DNA from: Deinococcus aerius
GTDB taxonomy: Bacteria > Deinococcota > Deinococci > Deinococcales > Deinococcaceae
NCBI RefSeq assembly: GCF_002897375.1
Contig: NZ_BFAG01000007.1
Coordinates: forward strand, 124,001-188,000
DNA length: 64,000 bases
Direction: 5' to 3'
The notes beneath the pieces were generated by a model. The model did no database searches. It saw only the letters and a list, made by a program, of their open reading frames with translations, and was not told where the DNA came from. A program made the position numbers and the translations under genes. Shown one piece after another: positions 1 through 8,286 of this stretch (positions are counted from its first letter, which is position 1; every line of letters begins with the position of its first letter).

Positions 1-1
1 C

Positions 2-538
2 CTGATCACGATGCTGGACCTCGGCGGGGCCATCGACCCGGACGTGCTGATCGCGCCAGACGGCAAACGTTACCTGTACTGGAAGAACGACGGCAACGCC
101 GCACACCAGGCCACCCACCTGTGGGGCGCCCCGCTGAGCGAGGACGGGCTCTCGCTCGCCGCCGGGCCCGTGTGGCTGCTCACGGCCAGCGAGCCCTGGG
201 AGCGCGAGCTGGTGGAGGCGCCCCAGGTCATCGAGGAGGGCGGCACCTTCCACCTGCTGTACTCGTGCGCGGACTTCGGCGACGAGAGCTACGCCATCGG
301 CCACGCCTGCGGGGAGAGCCCACTGGGTCCCTTCTGGAAGACCAGCGCCGCGCCGCTGCTGGCCTCGCACGGGACGCTGGCAGGCCCGGGCCACAGCCAC
401 GCCTTCCGGGACGAGCGCGGGCAGTGGCGCCTGGCCTACCACGCCTGGCAGGCCGGGGCGGTGGGTTACCCACACGGTCGCCGCAGCCTGCAACTCTCCG
501 CGCTGCACCTTGAAGGCCGTCTCGCCCGGGTGGGGTAA
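2..538 (+). CDS. Glycoside hydrolase family 43-like protein, C-terminal part (5' end outside window)
   Basis: The reading frame is open from the first bases of the window, so the true start lies upstream. The visible part has GH43 five-bladed propeller features: IDPDVLIAPDGKRYLYWKN is the repeated Asp-containing blade motif, and LVEAPQVIEEGGTFHLLYS fits the blade carrying the general-acid Glu (the usual E-G/A-P context). GH43 enzymes remove arabinose, xylose or galactose from plant or other glycans. No signal peptide can be judged because the N terminus is missing. It ends 36 bp before, and converges with, the last gene of the polyamine operon, so it is not part of that operon. Substrate cannot be assigned. 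Confidence 0.8.
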   Translation: MITMLDLGGAIDPDVLIAPDGKRYLYWKNDGNAAHQATHLWGAPLSEDGLSLAAGPVWLLTASEPWERELVEAPQVIEEGGTFHLLYSCADFGDESYAIGHACGESPLGPFWKTSAAPLLASHGTLAGPGHSHAFRDERGQWRLAYHAWQAGAVGYPHGRRSLQLSALHLEGRLARVG

Positions 539-574
539 AGAGCGCCTGAGCCGACCCCGTCCCGCCTGCCGTTC

Positions 575-1384
575 CTATGCGCTCTTCCCCCCGCCGTGCA
601 GCTCGTCCGTCCCGCTCGTCAGCCGCACGGCGAGGAGGATCGGCCCCAGCGTCAGGGCAATGACCATCAGCGCCACCACGTTCGTCACCGGGCGGTCGCG
701 CGGCTTGAATAGCTCGGCCAGGAACCAGATCGGCAGGGTCTGCTGCTGCCCCGCCGTGAAGGTCGTGACGATCACCTCGTCGAGCGAGAGGGCGAAACTC
801 AGCATCATGCCCGCCAGCAGCGCCGTGGCGACCGAGGGGAGCAGCACCCGCCGCAGGGTGGCGAAGTAGTCCGCCCCCAGGTCCATGCTCGCCTCCACGA
901 GGGAAACGGACGTGCGCCGCAACCGCGCGACGACATTGTTGTAGACGGTCACGATGCAGAAGGTCGCGTGACCGACGACGATAGTTGCGGTCCCCAGCGG
1001 CACGTTCAGGCGCTGAAAGGTTGTCAGCAGCGCGATCCCCGTGACGATGCCCGGCAGGGCGATGGGCAGGATCAGCAGCAGCGTCACCACGTCCCGCGCC
1101 CGGAAGCGTGCCCGCGCCATCGCCAGCGACACGAGCGTGCCGAGCAGGGCTGCCAGGAGGGTGCTCGCCAGCGCCACGCCGAGGCTCAGCCGCAAGGCCG
1201 CCCACATATCGCCGCGCGCCGCCGCCCGGGGAAACCACTCCATCGTTAATCCCGGCGGTGGGAAGCGGTACGTGCGGTCCTCGGTCGTGAAGGCGTACAG
1301 GGCGATGATCAGGATGGGGACGTACAGGAACAATAACCCCGCGAGCGCCGAGACCCGCAGGAGGAGGGAAGGCCGCGAGTTCAT
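575..1384 (-). CDS. ABC transporter permease, PotC/YdcV type (polyamine uptake)
   Basis: 269-residue inner-membrane permease with about six hydrophobic segments. The cytoplasmic EAA loop that contacts the ATPase is visible as EASMDLGADYFATLRRVLLP, typical of the PotC/YdcV branch. The start is the ATG at 1384, which overlaps the stop of the preceding permease in an ATGA; the longer open frame upstream is only the antisense-free shadow of that gene. It is the last gene of the operon running from 7694 to 575. With the adjacent permease, ATPase and binding protein it would form a complete polyamine importer, and the aldehyde dehydrogenase and amine oxidase upstream support putrescine-type substrates. 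Confidence 0.93.
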   Translation of the reverse strand: MNSRPSLLLRVSALAGLLFLYVPILIIALYAFTTEDRTYRFPPPGLTMEWFPRAAARGDMWAALRLSLGVALASTLLAALLGTLVSLAMARARFRARDVVTLLLILPIALPGIVTGIALLTTFQRLNVPLGTATIVVGHATFCIVTVYNNVVARLRRTSVSLVEASMDLGADYFATLRRVLLPSVATALLAGMMLSFALSLDEVIVTTFTAGQQQTLPIWFLAELFKPRDRPVTNVVALMVIALTLGPILLAVRLTSGTDELHGGGKSA

Positions 1385-2319
1385 AGCGCGTCGAACGCTC
1401 CCAGCCGCCTCGCCAGCAGCAGGTAGACCGTGATGATCAGGATGGGCACCACGCTGAAGGCCGCCGCAAGAGGCAGGTTTCCCGCCGTCCCCTGCTGCGT
1501 GTACACCATCTGCCCGATAAAGAAGCCCGGCGCCCCCACCACCCCGGGGATGATGTAGTCCCCCAGCGTCAGGCTGAAGGTGAAGATGCTCCCCGCCGCG
1601 ATCCCCGGCACCGCGAGCGGCAGGATGACGCGCCGGAGGGTCTGAGCTGGTCTTGCGCCGAGGTCGCTGCTCGCCTGGAGGACGGCGGGCGAGATGCGTT
1701 CCAGCGCCGCCTGGACCGGCAGGATCATGTACGGCAGCCAGATATAGGTGAAGACGAGAAACATCCCGAGGTAAGAGGAGGCGAGGCTCGGGCCGCCCAC
1801 CACCGGGGTCCTCAACAACCCGTCCAGCAGCGGACGCAGGTGCAGCGCGTCCGCCAGTGCCGAGATCACCCCGTCCTGCGCGAGGACCAGCCGCCCGGCG
1901 TAGACCCGCACGAGGTAGCTGCTCCACAGCGGCAGCAGCACGAGGACGTACAGCCACGCCTTCCTGGCCCCCCGCGCGTGAAAGGCCATCAGGAAGGCGA
2001 TGGGAAAGGCGATCAGCGCGCAGGCCACCGTCACCGCCAGCGCCATCAGCACCGTCCGCACCACGATGTCCACATTGCTCGGCGTGGTGAAGACCTGCGC
2101 GAAGTTGGTCAGGGTGAAGCGCGGCTCGACCTGCCCCGTGAAGTCGTTGAGCCCGTAGAAGGAGTACACGAGCAGGTTCACGAGCGAGCCGAGGTACACG
2201 ACGACCATCCACGCCAGCGGCGGGAGCAGCGTCACGGCGAGCAGGACGGCGGGCCGCAGCACGAGGGTGTCGGAGAGGCGGCGGCGCAGGGGCCGAGTCG
2301 GGGCGGGGGAGAGGCTCAC
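1381..2319 (-). CDS. ABC transporter permease, PotB/YdcU type (polyamine uptake)
   Basis: 312-residue permease. A short Pro/Arg-rich cytoplasmic start is followed by a first membrane helix near residues 25-50 and five more. The EAA loop reads LQASSDLGARPAQTLRRVIL, and the segment after it (PLAVPGIAAGSIFTFSLTLG) is characteristic of PotB/YdcU proteins. The start ATG overlaps the stop of the ATPase gene by 4 bp (ATGA, 2316-2319), and its own stop overlaps the next permease in the same way, so the three genes are probably translationally coupled. It pairs with the PotC-like permease to form the membrane channel. Confidence 0.93.
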   Translation of the reverse strand: MSLSPAPTRPLRRRLSDTLVLRPAVLLAVTLLPPLAWMVVVYLGSLVNLLVYSFYGLNDFTGQVEPRFTLTNFAQVFTTPSNVDIVVRTVLMALAVTVACALIAFPIAFLMAFHARGARKAWLYVLVLLPLWSSYLVRVYAGRLVLAQDGVISALADALHLRPLLDGLLRTPVVGGPSLASSYLGMFLVFTYIWLPYMILPVQAALERISPAVLQASSDLGARPAQTLRRVILPLAVPGIAAGSIFTFSLTLGDYIIPGVVGAPGFFIGQMVYTQQGTAGNLPLAAAFSVVPILIITVYLLLARRLGAFDAL

Positions 2320-3344
2320 TCGTCCTCCAGGCGGTGCAGGGCGTCCGGGTCCCAGGTCAGGCCGACCATCGTTCCCAGGGGAGGCGGGGGGACGCTCGCG
2401 GGCATGACGGCGGACACCCGCTCCAACCCCACCCGCACGTCGAGCCGGGTAAACGCCCCCTGGTAGCTCACGTCGTCCAGCGTGCCCACGAGGTCGCCGG
2501 GTCGGGGAGAAGGATGCACCGTCACCCGCTCTGGCCGCAGGGCATAGGTGCCGTCCCCCGCCCCGATCACCCCGCCGTCCAGCACGTTCGCCCCGCCCAC
2601 GAACCGCGCGACGAAGCGGGTGCGGGGCCGCTCGTACACCTCGCGCGGTGGCCCCATCTGCACGACTCTTCCATCCGCGAAGACCGCCACCCGGTCGCTC
2701 ATGCTCAGCGCCTCGCCCTGGTCGTGGGTGACGTAGACGAAGGTGACGCCGAGTTGACGTTGCAGGCTCCGCAGCTCCCCCTGCATCTCCTCGCGCAGCT
2801 TGAGGTCCAGCGCCCCCAGCGGCTCGTCGAGCAGGAGGATGCGGGGGTGGCGGGCCAGCGCCCGGGCGAGCGACACCCGCTGCCGTTGCCCGCCCGAAAG
2901 CTGCGCGGGCCGACGGTCCCCGAACCCCGACAGCTTCACGAGGTCGAGCATCTCCTCGGCCCGGCGCTCGCGCTCGCGTTTGGGCACCCCGCGCACGGTC
3001 AGCGCATACGCCACGTTCTCCCGCACGTTCATATGCGGAAAGAGGGCATAGTCCTGAAAGACCGTGTTCACGTCCCGCGCGTAGGGTGGCAGGCGTGAGG
3101 CGTCCTGCCCGAACAGCTCGATCCGCCCCGCGGACGGCAGCTCGAAGCCGCCGATCAGCCGCAGCGCCGTCGTCTTCCCACTTCCCGACGGACCCAGCAG
3201 GCTGAAAAACTCGCCCTCGGCAATCTCCAGCGTCACCCCGTCCACCGCGCGCACCGTGCCGAAGGTGCAGCTCACGTCACGCAGGGCGACGGCGACGTTC
3301 GCGCGGGTCCCGGTCACGGTGGGAGAAGTCGCCAGGACCGTCAT
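2316..3344 (-). CDS. ABC transporter ATP-binding protein, PotA/YdcT type
   Basis: 342-residue ATPase of the polyamine importer. Walker A is GPSGSGKTT, the ABC signature is LSGGQRQRVSLARAL, Walker B is ILLLDEPLGALD, and the switch His lies in YVTHDQGEALSMSDR. About 90 residues follow the nucleotide-binding domain and fit a TOBE regulatory domain (FVGGANVLDGGV onward). The gene begins 6 bp after the stop of the binding-protein gene and overlaps the next permease. PotA-family length is about 340-380 residues, so it looks complete. Substrate is inferred from neighbours, not from the ATPase. Confidence 0.95.
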   Translation of the reverse strand: MTVLATSPTVTGTRANVAVALRDVSCTFGTVRAVDGVTLEIAEGEFFSLLGPSGSGKTTALRLIGGFELPSAGRIELFGQDASRLPPYARDVNTVFQDYALFPHMNVRENVAYALTVRGVPKRERERRAEEMLDLVKLSGFGDRRPAQLSGGQRQRVSLARALARHPRILLLDEPLGALDLKLREEMQGELRSLQRQLGVTFVYVTHDQGEALSMSDRVAVFADGRVVQMGPPREVYERPRTRFVARFVGGANVLDGGVIGAGDGTYALRPERVTVHPSPRPGDLVGTLDDVSYQGAFTRLDVRVGLERVSAVMPASVPPPPLGTMVGLTWDPDALHRLEDE

Positions 3345-3350
3345 CGGCCC

Positions 3351-4499
3351 TCAGCGTCCGCCCTGGATGGCGATGTAGTCGCTCACCCAGCGGCTATAGG
3401 GCACGCAGGTCCCCTGGGTGGGGCACTTGGCGACGGGCGTGCGCCAGAACCAGATGCGGTCGAAGTAGCCGAAGCCGTTCGTCTTGCAGCCGTCCTTGCC
3501 GAGCAGGGTCGAGGCCGTGCAGCCCCTGGGGTTGGCGGGCAGCGAGCCGAACCACGCGGACACGTCGCCCTGCACCTTGGGGTTCAGGCTCCACTCCAGC
3601 CAGCGGTAGGCGCAGTTGGGGTGCGGCGCCTGAGCGTGCATCATCGTCGTGTCGGCCCACCCGGTCGCGCCCTCGGCGGGGAGGGTACTCGCCACGGGCT
3701 GCTTGTTCGCCTGCAACGTGTTGACCTGGAAGGGCCAGGTCGGGCTCGCCACCACGCCCTCGTTCGTGAAGTCCTGGACCTGCACGTTCGCGTCGTTCCA
3801 GTATCGCTGCACGATCTGACGCTGGCCGCGCAACAGTTTTAGAACCTCTGCATACTGCTTCTCGTTCAGCTCGTAGGGGTTCTTGATGCCGAGCCCGGGC
3901 CGCGTCTTCATCAGGTACAGCGCCGCGTCCGCGAGGTAGATCGCCCCGTAGTACGCCTGCACCCGCCCCTTGTTGCTCTTGCCGTCGGACAGGGTGGTCG
4001 GCTCGAACACCACCTTCCACGAGGTCGGCGGGGTCTTGAAGGCCTTCGTCGAATACGCCAGCACGTTCGGGCCCCACTGGTACGGCACCCCGTAGTGCAT
4101 CCCGTTCACCACGTACCACGGCGCGTTCTGAAGCCGCTTGTCCACCTGCGAGAAGGAGGGGACGAGCTTCGTGTTGATGGGCTGCACCTTGTTTCCGTAG
4201 ACGAGGCGCAGGCTGGCGTCCCCGCTCGCCGTCACAAGGTCGAAGCCGCCCTGGTTCATCAGGGTCACGGCCTCGTCGCTGCTGGCGAAGGTCTTGACGC
4301 TCACCTTGCAGCCCGTCTGCTTCTCGAAGCCCGTCACCCAGTCGTAATTCTTGTCGCTCGCCCCACGCTCGATGTAGCCCGGCCAAGCGAGGATGCGAAG
4401 TTGGCCCTCCCCTGGCCCGAGGCTCTGCCGCATCGTCGTGACCTGAGCGGCGGCGAGCGTCTGGGAGAGCAGGAGGGAAACCATCAGAACGTGTCGCAT
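3351..4499 (-). CDS. Polyamine ABC transporter substrate-binding protein, PotD/YdcS type
   Basis: 382-residue periplasmic binding protein. The ATG at 4499 was chosen because a good ribosome-binding site (AAAGGAG) lies just upstream and the protein then begins with a signal peptide (MRHVLMVSLLLSQTLAAAQ). The longer open frame upstream is low-quality sequence that runs through the intergenic repeat. The mature part starts LRILAWPGYIERGASDKNYDWV, cut here to its family features: a PotD/YdcS opening strand, then a Trp/Tyr-rich polyamine-type pocket (YGVPYQWGPNVLAYSTKAF). Several Cys near the C terminus (CTASTLLGKDGC, CPTQGTC) may form disulfides outside the membrane. It captures polyamines for the ATPase and permeases that follow. 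Confidence 0.9.
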   Translation of the reverse strand: MRHVLMVSLLLSQTLAAAQVTTMRQSLGPGEGQLRILAWPGYIERGASDKNYDWVTGFEKQTGCKVSVKTFASSDEAVTLMNQGGFDLVTASGDASLRLVYGNKVQPINTKLVPSFSQVDKRLQNAPWYVVNGMHYGVPYQWGPNVLAYSTKAFKTPPTSWKVVFEPTTLSDGKSNKGRVQAYYGAIYLADAALYLMKTRPGLGIKNPYELNEKQYAEVLKLLRGQRQIVQRYWNDANVQVQDFTNEGVVASPTWPFQVNTLQANKQPVASTLPAEGATGWADTTMMHAQAPHPNCAYRWLEWSLNPKVQGDVSAWFGSLPANPRGCTASTLLGKDGCKTNGFGYFDRIWFWRTPVAKCPTQGTCVPYSRWVSDYIAIQGGR

Positions 4500-4626
4500 A
4501 GGACTCCTTTTGAAGATGGGGACCGGGTCAAAGACCCTATCCTTATTGCTCCTCCCCCTTGAGGGGGGAGGCTGGGAGGGGGTGAACTGGCCTGGCATCC
4601 GGGCCACCCAGCCCCACAACCACCCG
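4500..4626 (-). other. Intergenic region with dispersed repeat between amine oxidase and binding protein
   Basis: This gap inside the polyamine operon carries the binding protein's ribosome-binding site (4504-4507 on the minus strand) and, at 4546-4587, one copy of a dispersed GC-rich inverted repeat. The break separates the enzyme pair from the transporter genes and could be a processing or attenuation point. Confidence 0.6.
4546..4587. repeat. Dispersed hairpin repeat, copy 1
   Basis: A 42-bp element whose core is CCTCCCCC-TTGA-GGGGGGAGG, able to fold as a GC hairpin with a 4-nt loop, followed by a G-rich tail. It matches 24281-24322 at 41 of 42 positions by direct reading. It lies between two genes of one operon here and between convergent genes in the other copy, so it behaves as a small intergenic repeat and not as part of a gene. 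Confidence 0.8.
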
Positions 4627-6252
4627 CTACGCCAGCGCGAACGCCGACGCCCGCACCTTCCGCCCGGCCGCCGCCAGCACTTCCCGCGCCACCCGCTCGC
4701 CGCTCTCGACGCCGCCCTCCATGTAGCCCTGGGCGTCAATGGAGGTGTGTTCGCCGCAGAAGTGCAGGCCGTACACCGCCTCGCCCTCCGCGCCCGAGAT
4801 CGTGGTCCACTGCCCCACCCGGTAGCAGGCGTAGGAGGCGCGCACGTAGGGGTTCCCCGGCCAGAAGGCGCGCACGGGGGCCGTGCCTGAGCGGGCGGCG
4901 TTCAGCCCCGGGAACACGCGCTCCATCTCACCCAGCCAGGCCGAGGTCCGCGCCTCCGAGGTCCCCGTGCCGACTTCCAGCCCACGGCGCCCGCCGAGGT
5001 AGTTCGTGAGGCAGCCACCCGGGGCCGAGACACCCCGGCTGCTCTCCCAGGTGTTCTGCCAGGGGCGGTCCGTGAACACCTCGCCGCTCGACCTGTAGCG
5101 GTCCCGCCACACCCGCGAGGTGAAGCCCGCGATGAGCTTGGCGTTCGTCCCGTACCCGAGTTCCGCGATGGCCCGGCGCTTGACCTGCGGGAGCGCGAGG
5201 CCGCTGAGGTCCACCCGCCGCAGCGTCGTGAACGGCAGGGCGAACACGACCCGGGGGGCGACCACGTCCGTCCGCTGCCCGTCGCGGTTGAACGTCAGCA
5301 CATACTGGCCGTCCCGGCGCCCCCGCACGGCCTCCAGCCAGGTGCCGTAGCGGATGTTGGCCCCCACAACTGCGGCGAGAGCCTGCGGCACCCGGTCGTT
5401 GCCGCCCTCGATCCCGTACCGCTCGTCGCTGGCGCCGAACAGCTCGAACTGCCCCGGCTCGGTGCCCACGAGGTACAGGAAGTTCAGCGGGCTCTGCTCG
5501 CTCGTCTCCAGGCCGTACTCGATGTTGTACGCCACGTCGAGCAGGTCGAGGAGCCAGCCCCGCGCCCCGATGTCCTCCAGATACTGCCGCAGCGAGATGG
5601 TGTCCAGGCGCCGCCCCGGGCCGGGGTTGGTGTAGCTCACCGTGTCGTCGCCTAGGCTGGCCACGTCGTCGTCGATGCGCTTCACCAGGGGGCGGAAGGC
5701 GTCCACGGCCTCGCGCTCGGAGTGGCGGCGACCGCCGAAGTCGTACCACTGCGGGATAAGGCCCACGTCCGTCTGCCCCAGGTCCACCAGCCGCAGCCCG
5801 AGTTCCCTCGCCAGCGCGCGGATGTTCTTGTGCCCGGAGTCGATGAACTCCCCGCCGAGTTCCACCGGCCTGGGGAAGTGCCCGCGCAGGGTGTGCATCC
5901 GCCCGCCCGCCCGGGTCGAGGCCTCGTAGACCCGGTACGGGATGCCCGCCCGGTGCAGGCGGTAGGCGACCGTGAGGCCCGCCACCCCCGCCCCGATGAT
6001 GGCGACGGGAGAGCCGTCCCCGAGGCCCTGTGAACGGATCGGCGGCCCGCCGCCCCCCGCCAGGGCGCCCTGCCCGCAGGAGGTCAGCGCGAGGCCCGCC
6101 GCCGCCCCCGCCGAGGCCCGCAGCACCTGCCGGCGCGAGAGCAGCGTCTCCCGACGTTCCAACGCCTCGTCCGTGCTCACCCCGGCGTGCTCGGCGTCCC
6201 GGGCAAGGGTGAAGGCCCGCCTCAGGGCTCCCAGCAGCGGCGTCCGGGTCAC
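4627..6252 (-). CDS. Flavin-containing amine oxidase (polyamine/putrescine oxidase), Tat-exported
   Basis: 541-residue FAD enzyme that probably oxidises putrescine or other polyamines to aminoaldehydes. The GTG start at 6252 overlaps the aldehyde dehydrogenase stop (GTGA); the 82 codons upstream are antisense to nothing conserved and lie inside that gene. A twin-arginine signal (LSRRQVLRASAGAAAG) is followed by a lipobox-like LTSC, so it may be a lipoprotein outside the membrane. The FAD motif is VAIIGAGVAGLTVAYRL with the downstream GGRM, and the C-terminal flavin motif is CGEHTSIDAQGYMEGGVESG. Its location next to an aminoaldehyde dehydrogenase and a polyamine importer supports the role. 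If it is truly exported, it would act before uptake, which is odd for a pathway with a cytoplasmic dehydrogenase. Confidence 0.88.
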   Translation of the reverse strand: MTRTPLLGALRRAFTLARDAEHAGVSTDEALERRETLLSRRQVLRASAGAAAGLALTSCGQGALAGGGGPPIRSQGLGDGSPVAIIGAGVAGLTVAYRLHRAGIPYRVYEASTRAGGRMHTLRGHFPRPVELGGEFIDSGHKNIRALARELGLRLVDLGQTDVGLIPQWYDFGGRRHSEREAVDAFRPLVKRIDDDVASLGDDTVSYTNPGPGRRLDTISLRQYLEDIGARGWLLDLLDVAYNIEYGLETSEQSPLNFLYLVGTEPGQFELFGASDERYGIEGGNDRVPQALAAVVGANIRYGTWLEAVRGRRDGQYVLTFNRDGQRTDVVAPRVVFALPFTTLRRVDLSGLALPQVKRRAIAELGYGTNAKLIAGFTSRVWRDRYRSSGEVFTDRPWQNTWESSRGVSAPGGCLTNYLGGRRGLEVGTGTSEARTSAWLGEMERVFPGLNAARSGTAPVRAFWPGNPYVRASYACYRVGQWTTISGAEGEAVYGLHFCGEHTSIDAQGYMEGGVESGERVAREVLAAAGRKVRASAFALA

Positions 6253-7694
6253 TGGTCCGCCTCGCCGAAGATCGTGAAGTGCCAGGGTTTGCGCCGCGCC
6301 CCGGTGTGGTCGAGCATGACGTGTTTGGGCACCGTGTACTCCTCCAGCGCGTAGTGCGACAGGTCCTTGCCAAAACCGCTGCGTCCGAAGCCCCCGTGCG
6401 GCATCTCGGAGGCGAGCGGCAGGTGGTCGTTCACCCAGACGGTCCCGCAGCGCAGCGCCGCCGAGACCCGCAGCGCCCGGCCCACGTCGCGCGTCCACAC
6501 GCTGCCCGCCAGGCCGTAGGGGACCCCGTTGGCGAGGGTGATGGCCTCCTCCTCACCCGAGAAGGCATTGAGCACCACGACCGGCCCGAAAATCTCCTCC
6601 TGCACGCAGTCGGCGTGCTGCGGCGCGTTGGCGATCACCGTCGGCGGGTAGAAGAACCCCGGCCCCGGCGGCACCTCGCCCCCGAGTTCGACCGTGAGCC
6701 CCTGCGCCCGCGCGTCCTCCACGAAGCGGCGCACCTTGTCCCGCTGCTCGGCGCTCGACAGCGGCCCCAGGTCGGTGTTTTCGCTCGCCGGGTCACCCAT
6801 GCGGATGGAGGAGGCGACCTCCCTGAAGCGGGCCAGGAAGGCGTCATACACCTCCCGCTCGACGTAGAGCCGGGTGGCGGCGGTGCAGTCCTGCCCGGCG
6901 TTCACGAAGCTCGCGGCGACTGCGCCCTGCACGGCGGCCTCCAGGTCCGCATCCGCGAACACGACGAGGGGGGCCTTGCCGCCGAGTTCCAGCGTCACCC
7001 GTTTGGTGAGGCGGCTGGCGAGTTCCATCACCCGCTGTCCGGTGCGGGTGCTGCCGGTGAAGCTCAGCATCGCCACGTCCGGGTGGGTGCAGATCGCCTC
7101 GCCGACCTCCGCGCCGCCCGTGACCACCTCGATCAGCCCTTCAGGGAGCCCCGCCTCCAGCGCGAGTTCCGCCATCCGCAGCGTCGTGAGCGGTGTGTTC
7201 GGCGCGGGCTTGATGACGACCGCATTTCCTGCCGCGAGGGCCGGGCCGAGCTTCCAGGCGGCCATCAGGAAGGGGTAGTTCCAGGGGGTGATCGCGCCCA
7301 CCACGCCGACGGGTTCGCGGCGGATCATGCTCGTGTAGCCGCCGACGTAGCTGCCCGCCGCCGCGCCCTCCTGCCGCCGGACCGACGCGGCGAAGTAGCG
7401 CACGTTGTCGATCCCGAAGGGAATGTCCGAAAAACGGGCGAGCTTGATGGGCTTGCCCGCGTTGCGGCTTTCGAGCTGGGCCAGCTCCTCGGCGTGAGCT
7501 TCCAGCGCGTCCGCCCATTTCAGCAGCGCCGTGCTGCGCTCTCCAACGCTCAGCGCCCCCCACCCCCGCTGCGCCTCCCGCGCCCGGGTCACGGCGGCGT
7601 CCACGTCCCCCGGGGTCAGCTCGGGCACCTCGGCGAAGGCCTCGCCGCTCGCCGGGTCGATAAGGCTCCTCGTGCTCGCTCGCACCGTCGTCAT
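6249..7694 (-). CDS. patD: Aldehyde dehydrogenase, probable gamma-aminobutyraldehyde dehydrogenase (PatD-like)
   Basis: 481-residue NAD(P)-dependent aldehyde dehydrogenase. The catalytic Cys is in NAGQDCTAATR, the general-base Glu in LELGGK, and the nucleotide-binding segment in FTGSTRTGQRVM. The motif ITPWNYPFLMAAWK is typical of the amino- and betaine-aldehyde branch. It is the first gene of the operon, with an upstream GGAG. E. coli patD (ydcW) sits next to ydcSTUV, which are homologous to the transporter genes here; on that basis it should convert 4-aminobutanal to 4-aminobutyrate. Betaine aldehyde dehydrogenase is the main alternative. Confidence 0.85.
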   Translation of the reverse strand: MTTVRASTRSLIDPASGEAFAEVPELTPGDVDAAVTRAREAQRGWGALSVGERSTALLKWADALEAHAEELAQLESRNAGKPIKLARFSDIPFGIDNVRYFAASVRRQEGAAAGSYVGGYTSMIRREPVGVVGAITPWNYPFLMAAWKLGPALAAGNAVVIKPAPNTPLTTLRMAELALEAGLPEGLIEVVTGGAEVGEAICTHPDVAMLSFTGSTRTGQRVMELASRLTKRVTLELGGKAPLVVFADADLEAAVQGAVAASFVNAGQDCTAATRLYVEREVYDAFLARFREVASSIRMGDPASENTDLGPLSSAEQRDKVRRFVEDARAQGLTVELGGEVPPGPGFFYPPTVIANAPQHADCVQEEIFGPVVVLNAFSGEEEAITLANGVPYGLAGSVWTRDVGRALRVSAALRCGTVWVNDHLPLASEMPHGGFGRSGFGKDLSHYALEEYTVPKHVMLDHTGARRKPWHFTIFGEADQ

Positions 7695-8286
7695 GTCGGG
7701 CTCCTGCGGGAAGGGCGGGGTGAGGAACAGGGCGTCCTGATCGTCATGGGAACCTCGCTGGATGGAGAGGGCGAAGGGGCACCGAACGTGAGGGCCGGGG
7801 GTGAAGGGTTTCCGAATTGTGTGTGGCGTAACTCTACCATCGTAGGCGTCCCAGTTTCCCGAACACTTGTGGGGAAGTCACGAAGGAAAGGACGGGGTCT
7901 TGGGAGAACAGGACAACGGGGCGGTTCTCCAGCAGGGTCGGGGTGGAACGGCCCTCGCCGAATCGCCCGCATCGCGGCTGGTTGCGGCACCCCGGACCCG
8001 GAATCAAAGCGGACCCTGCCGGTCTGCGGGTCTGGACGTTCGACTCCCCGGCATGGTGGAGCGGCGTCACGCCCCCCTCTGGCAACGGGCAAGGAGGAGC
8101 GCCGCCCCCGCCGGGGGCTCTTAACTCCCGTGACCGCGCGGGGCTTAGCTCGACTCTTCCGCGAGACGCGGGCGCTTCCAGTCGCTCTTTTCCCCGCGCA
8201 CGGTTGCAGTCCCGAGTCTATGGGGCGCCTGAACGTGCCTCATGGAGAGGCCGTCTTGTCGTCCCTTCGCCGGGTCCCTCTGCCCC
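7695..8286. other. 592-bp gap between aldehyde dehydrogenase start and M16 peptidase end
   Basis: No convincing gene is seen on either strand. Short open frames here are Arg/Pro-rich with no family features. The part next to 7694 must carry the promoter of the polyamine operon; a weak TAGAGT -10-like box is readable on the minus strand near 7837-7842, without a clear -35. The rest (about 7900-8280) is featureless GC-rich sequence, possibly the 3' region of the M16 transcript. Confidence 0.4.

Noticed and set aside
6253..6498. Upstream extension of the amine oxidase by 82 residues
   Set aside because: It lies inside the aldehyde dehydrogenase gene in another frame and would bury the Tat signal peptide; the GTG at 6252 fits better.
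8025..8075. Possible tRNA end (GTTCGACTCCCC resembles a T-loop)
   Set aside because: The flanking bases do not form the T-stem, and no acceptor, D or anticodon arms can be drawn upstream.
7834..8124. Short open frames in the gap before the aldehyde dehydrogenase
   Set aside because: No ribosome-binding sites, biased Arg/Pro composition and no family resemblance.
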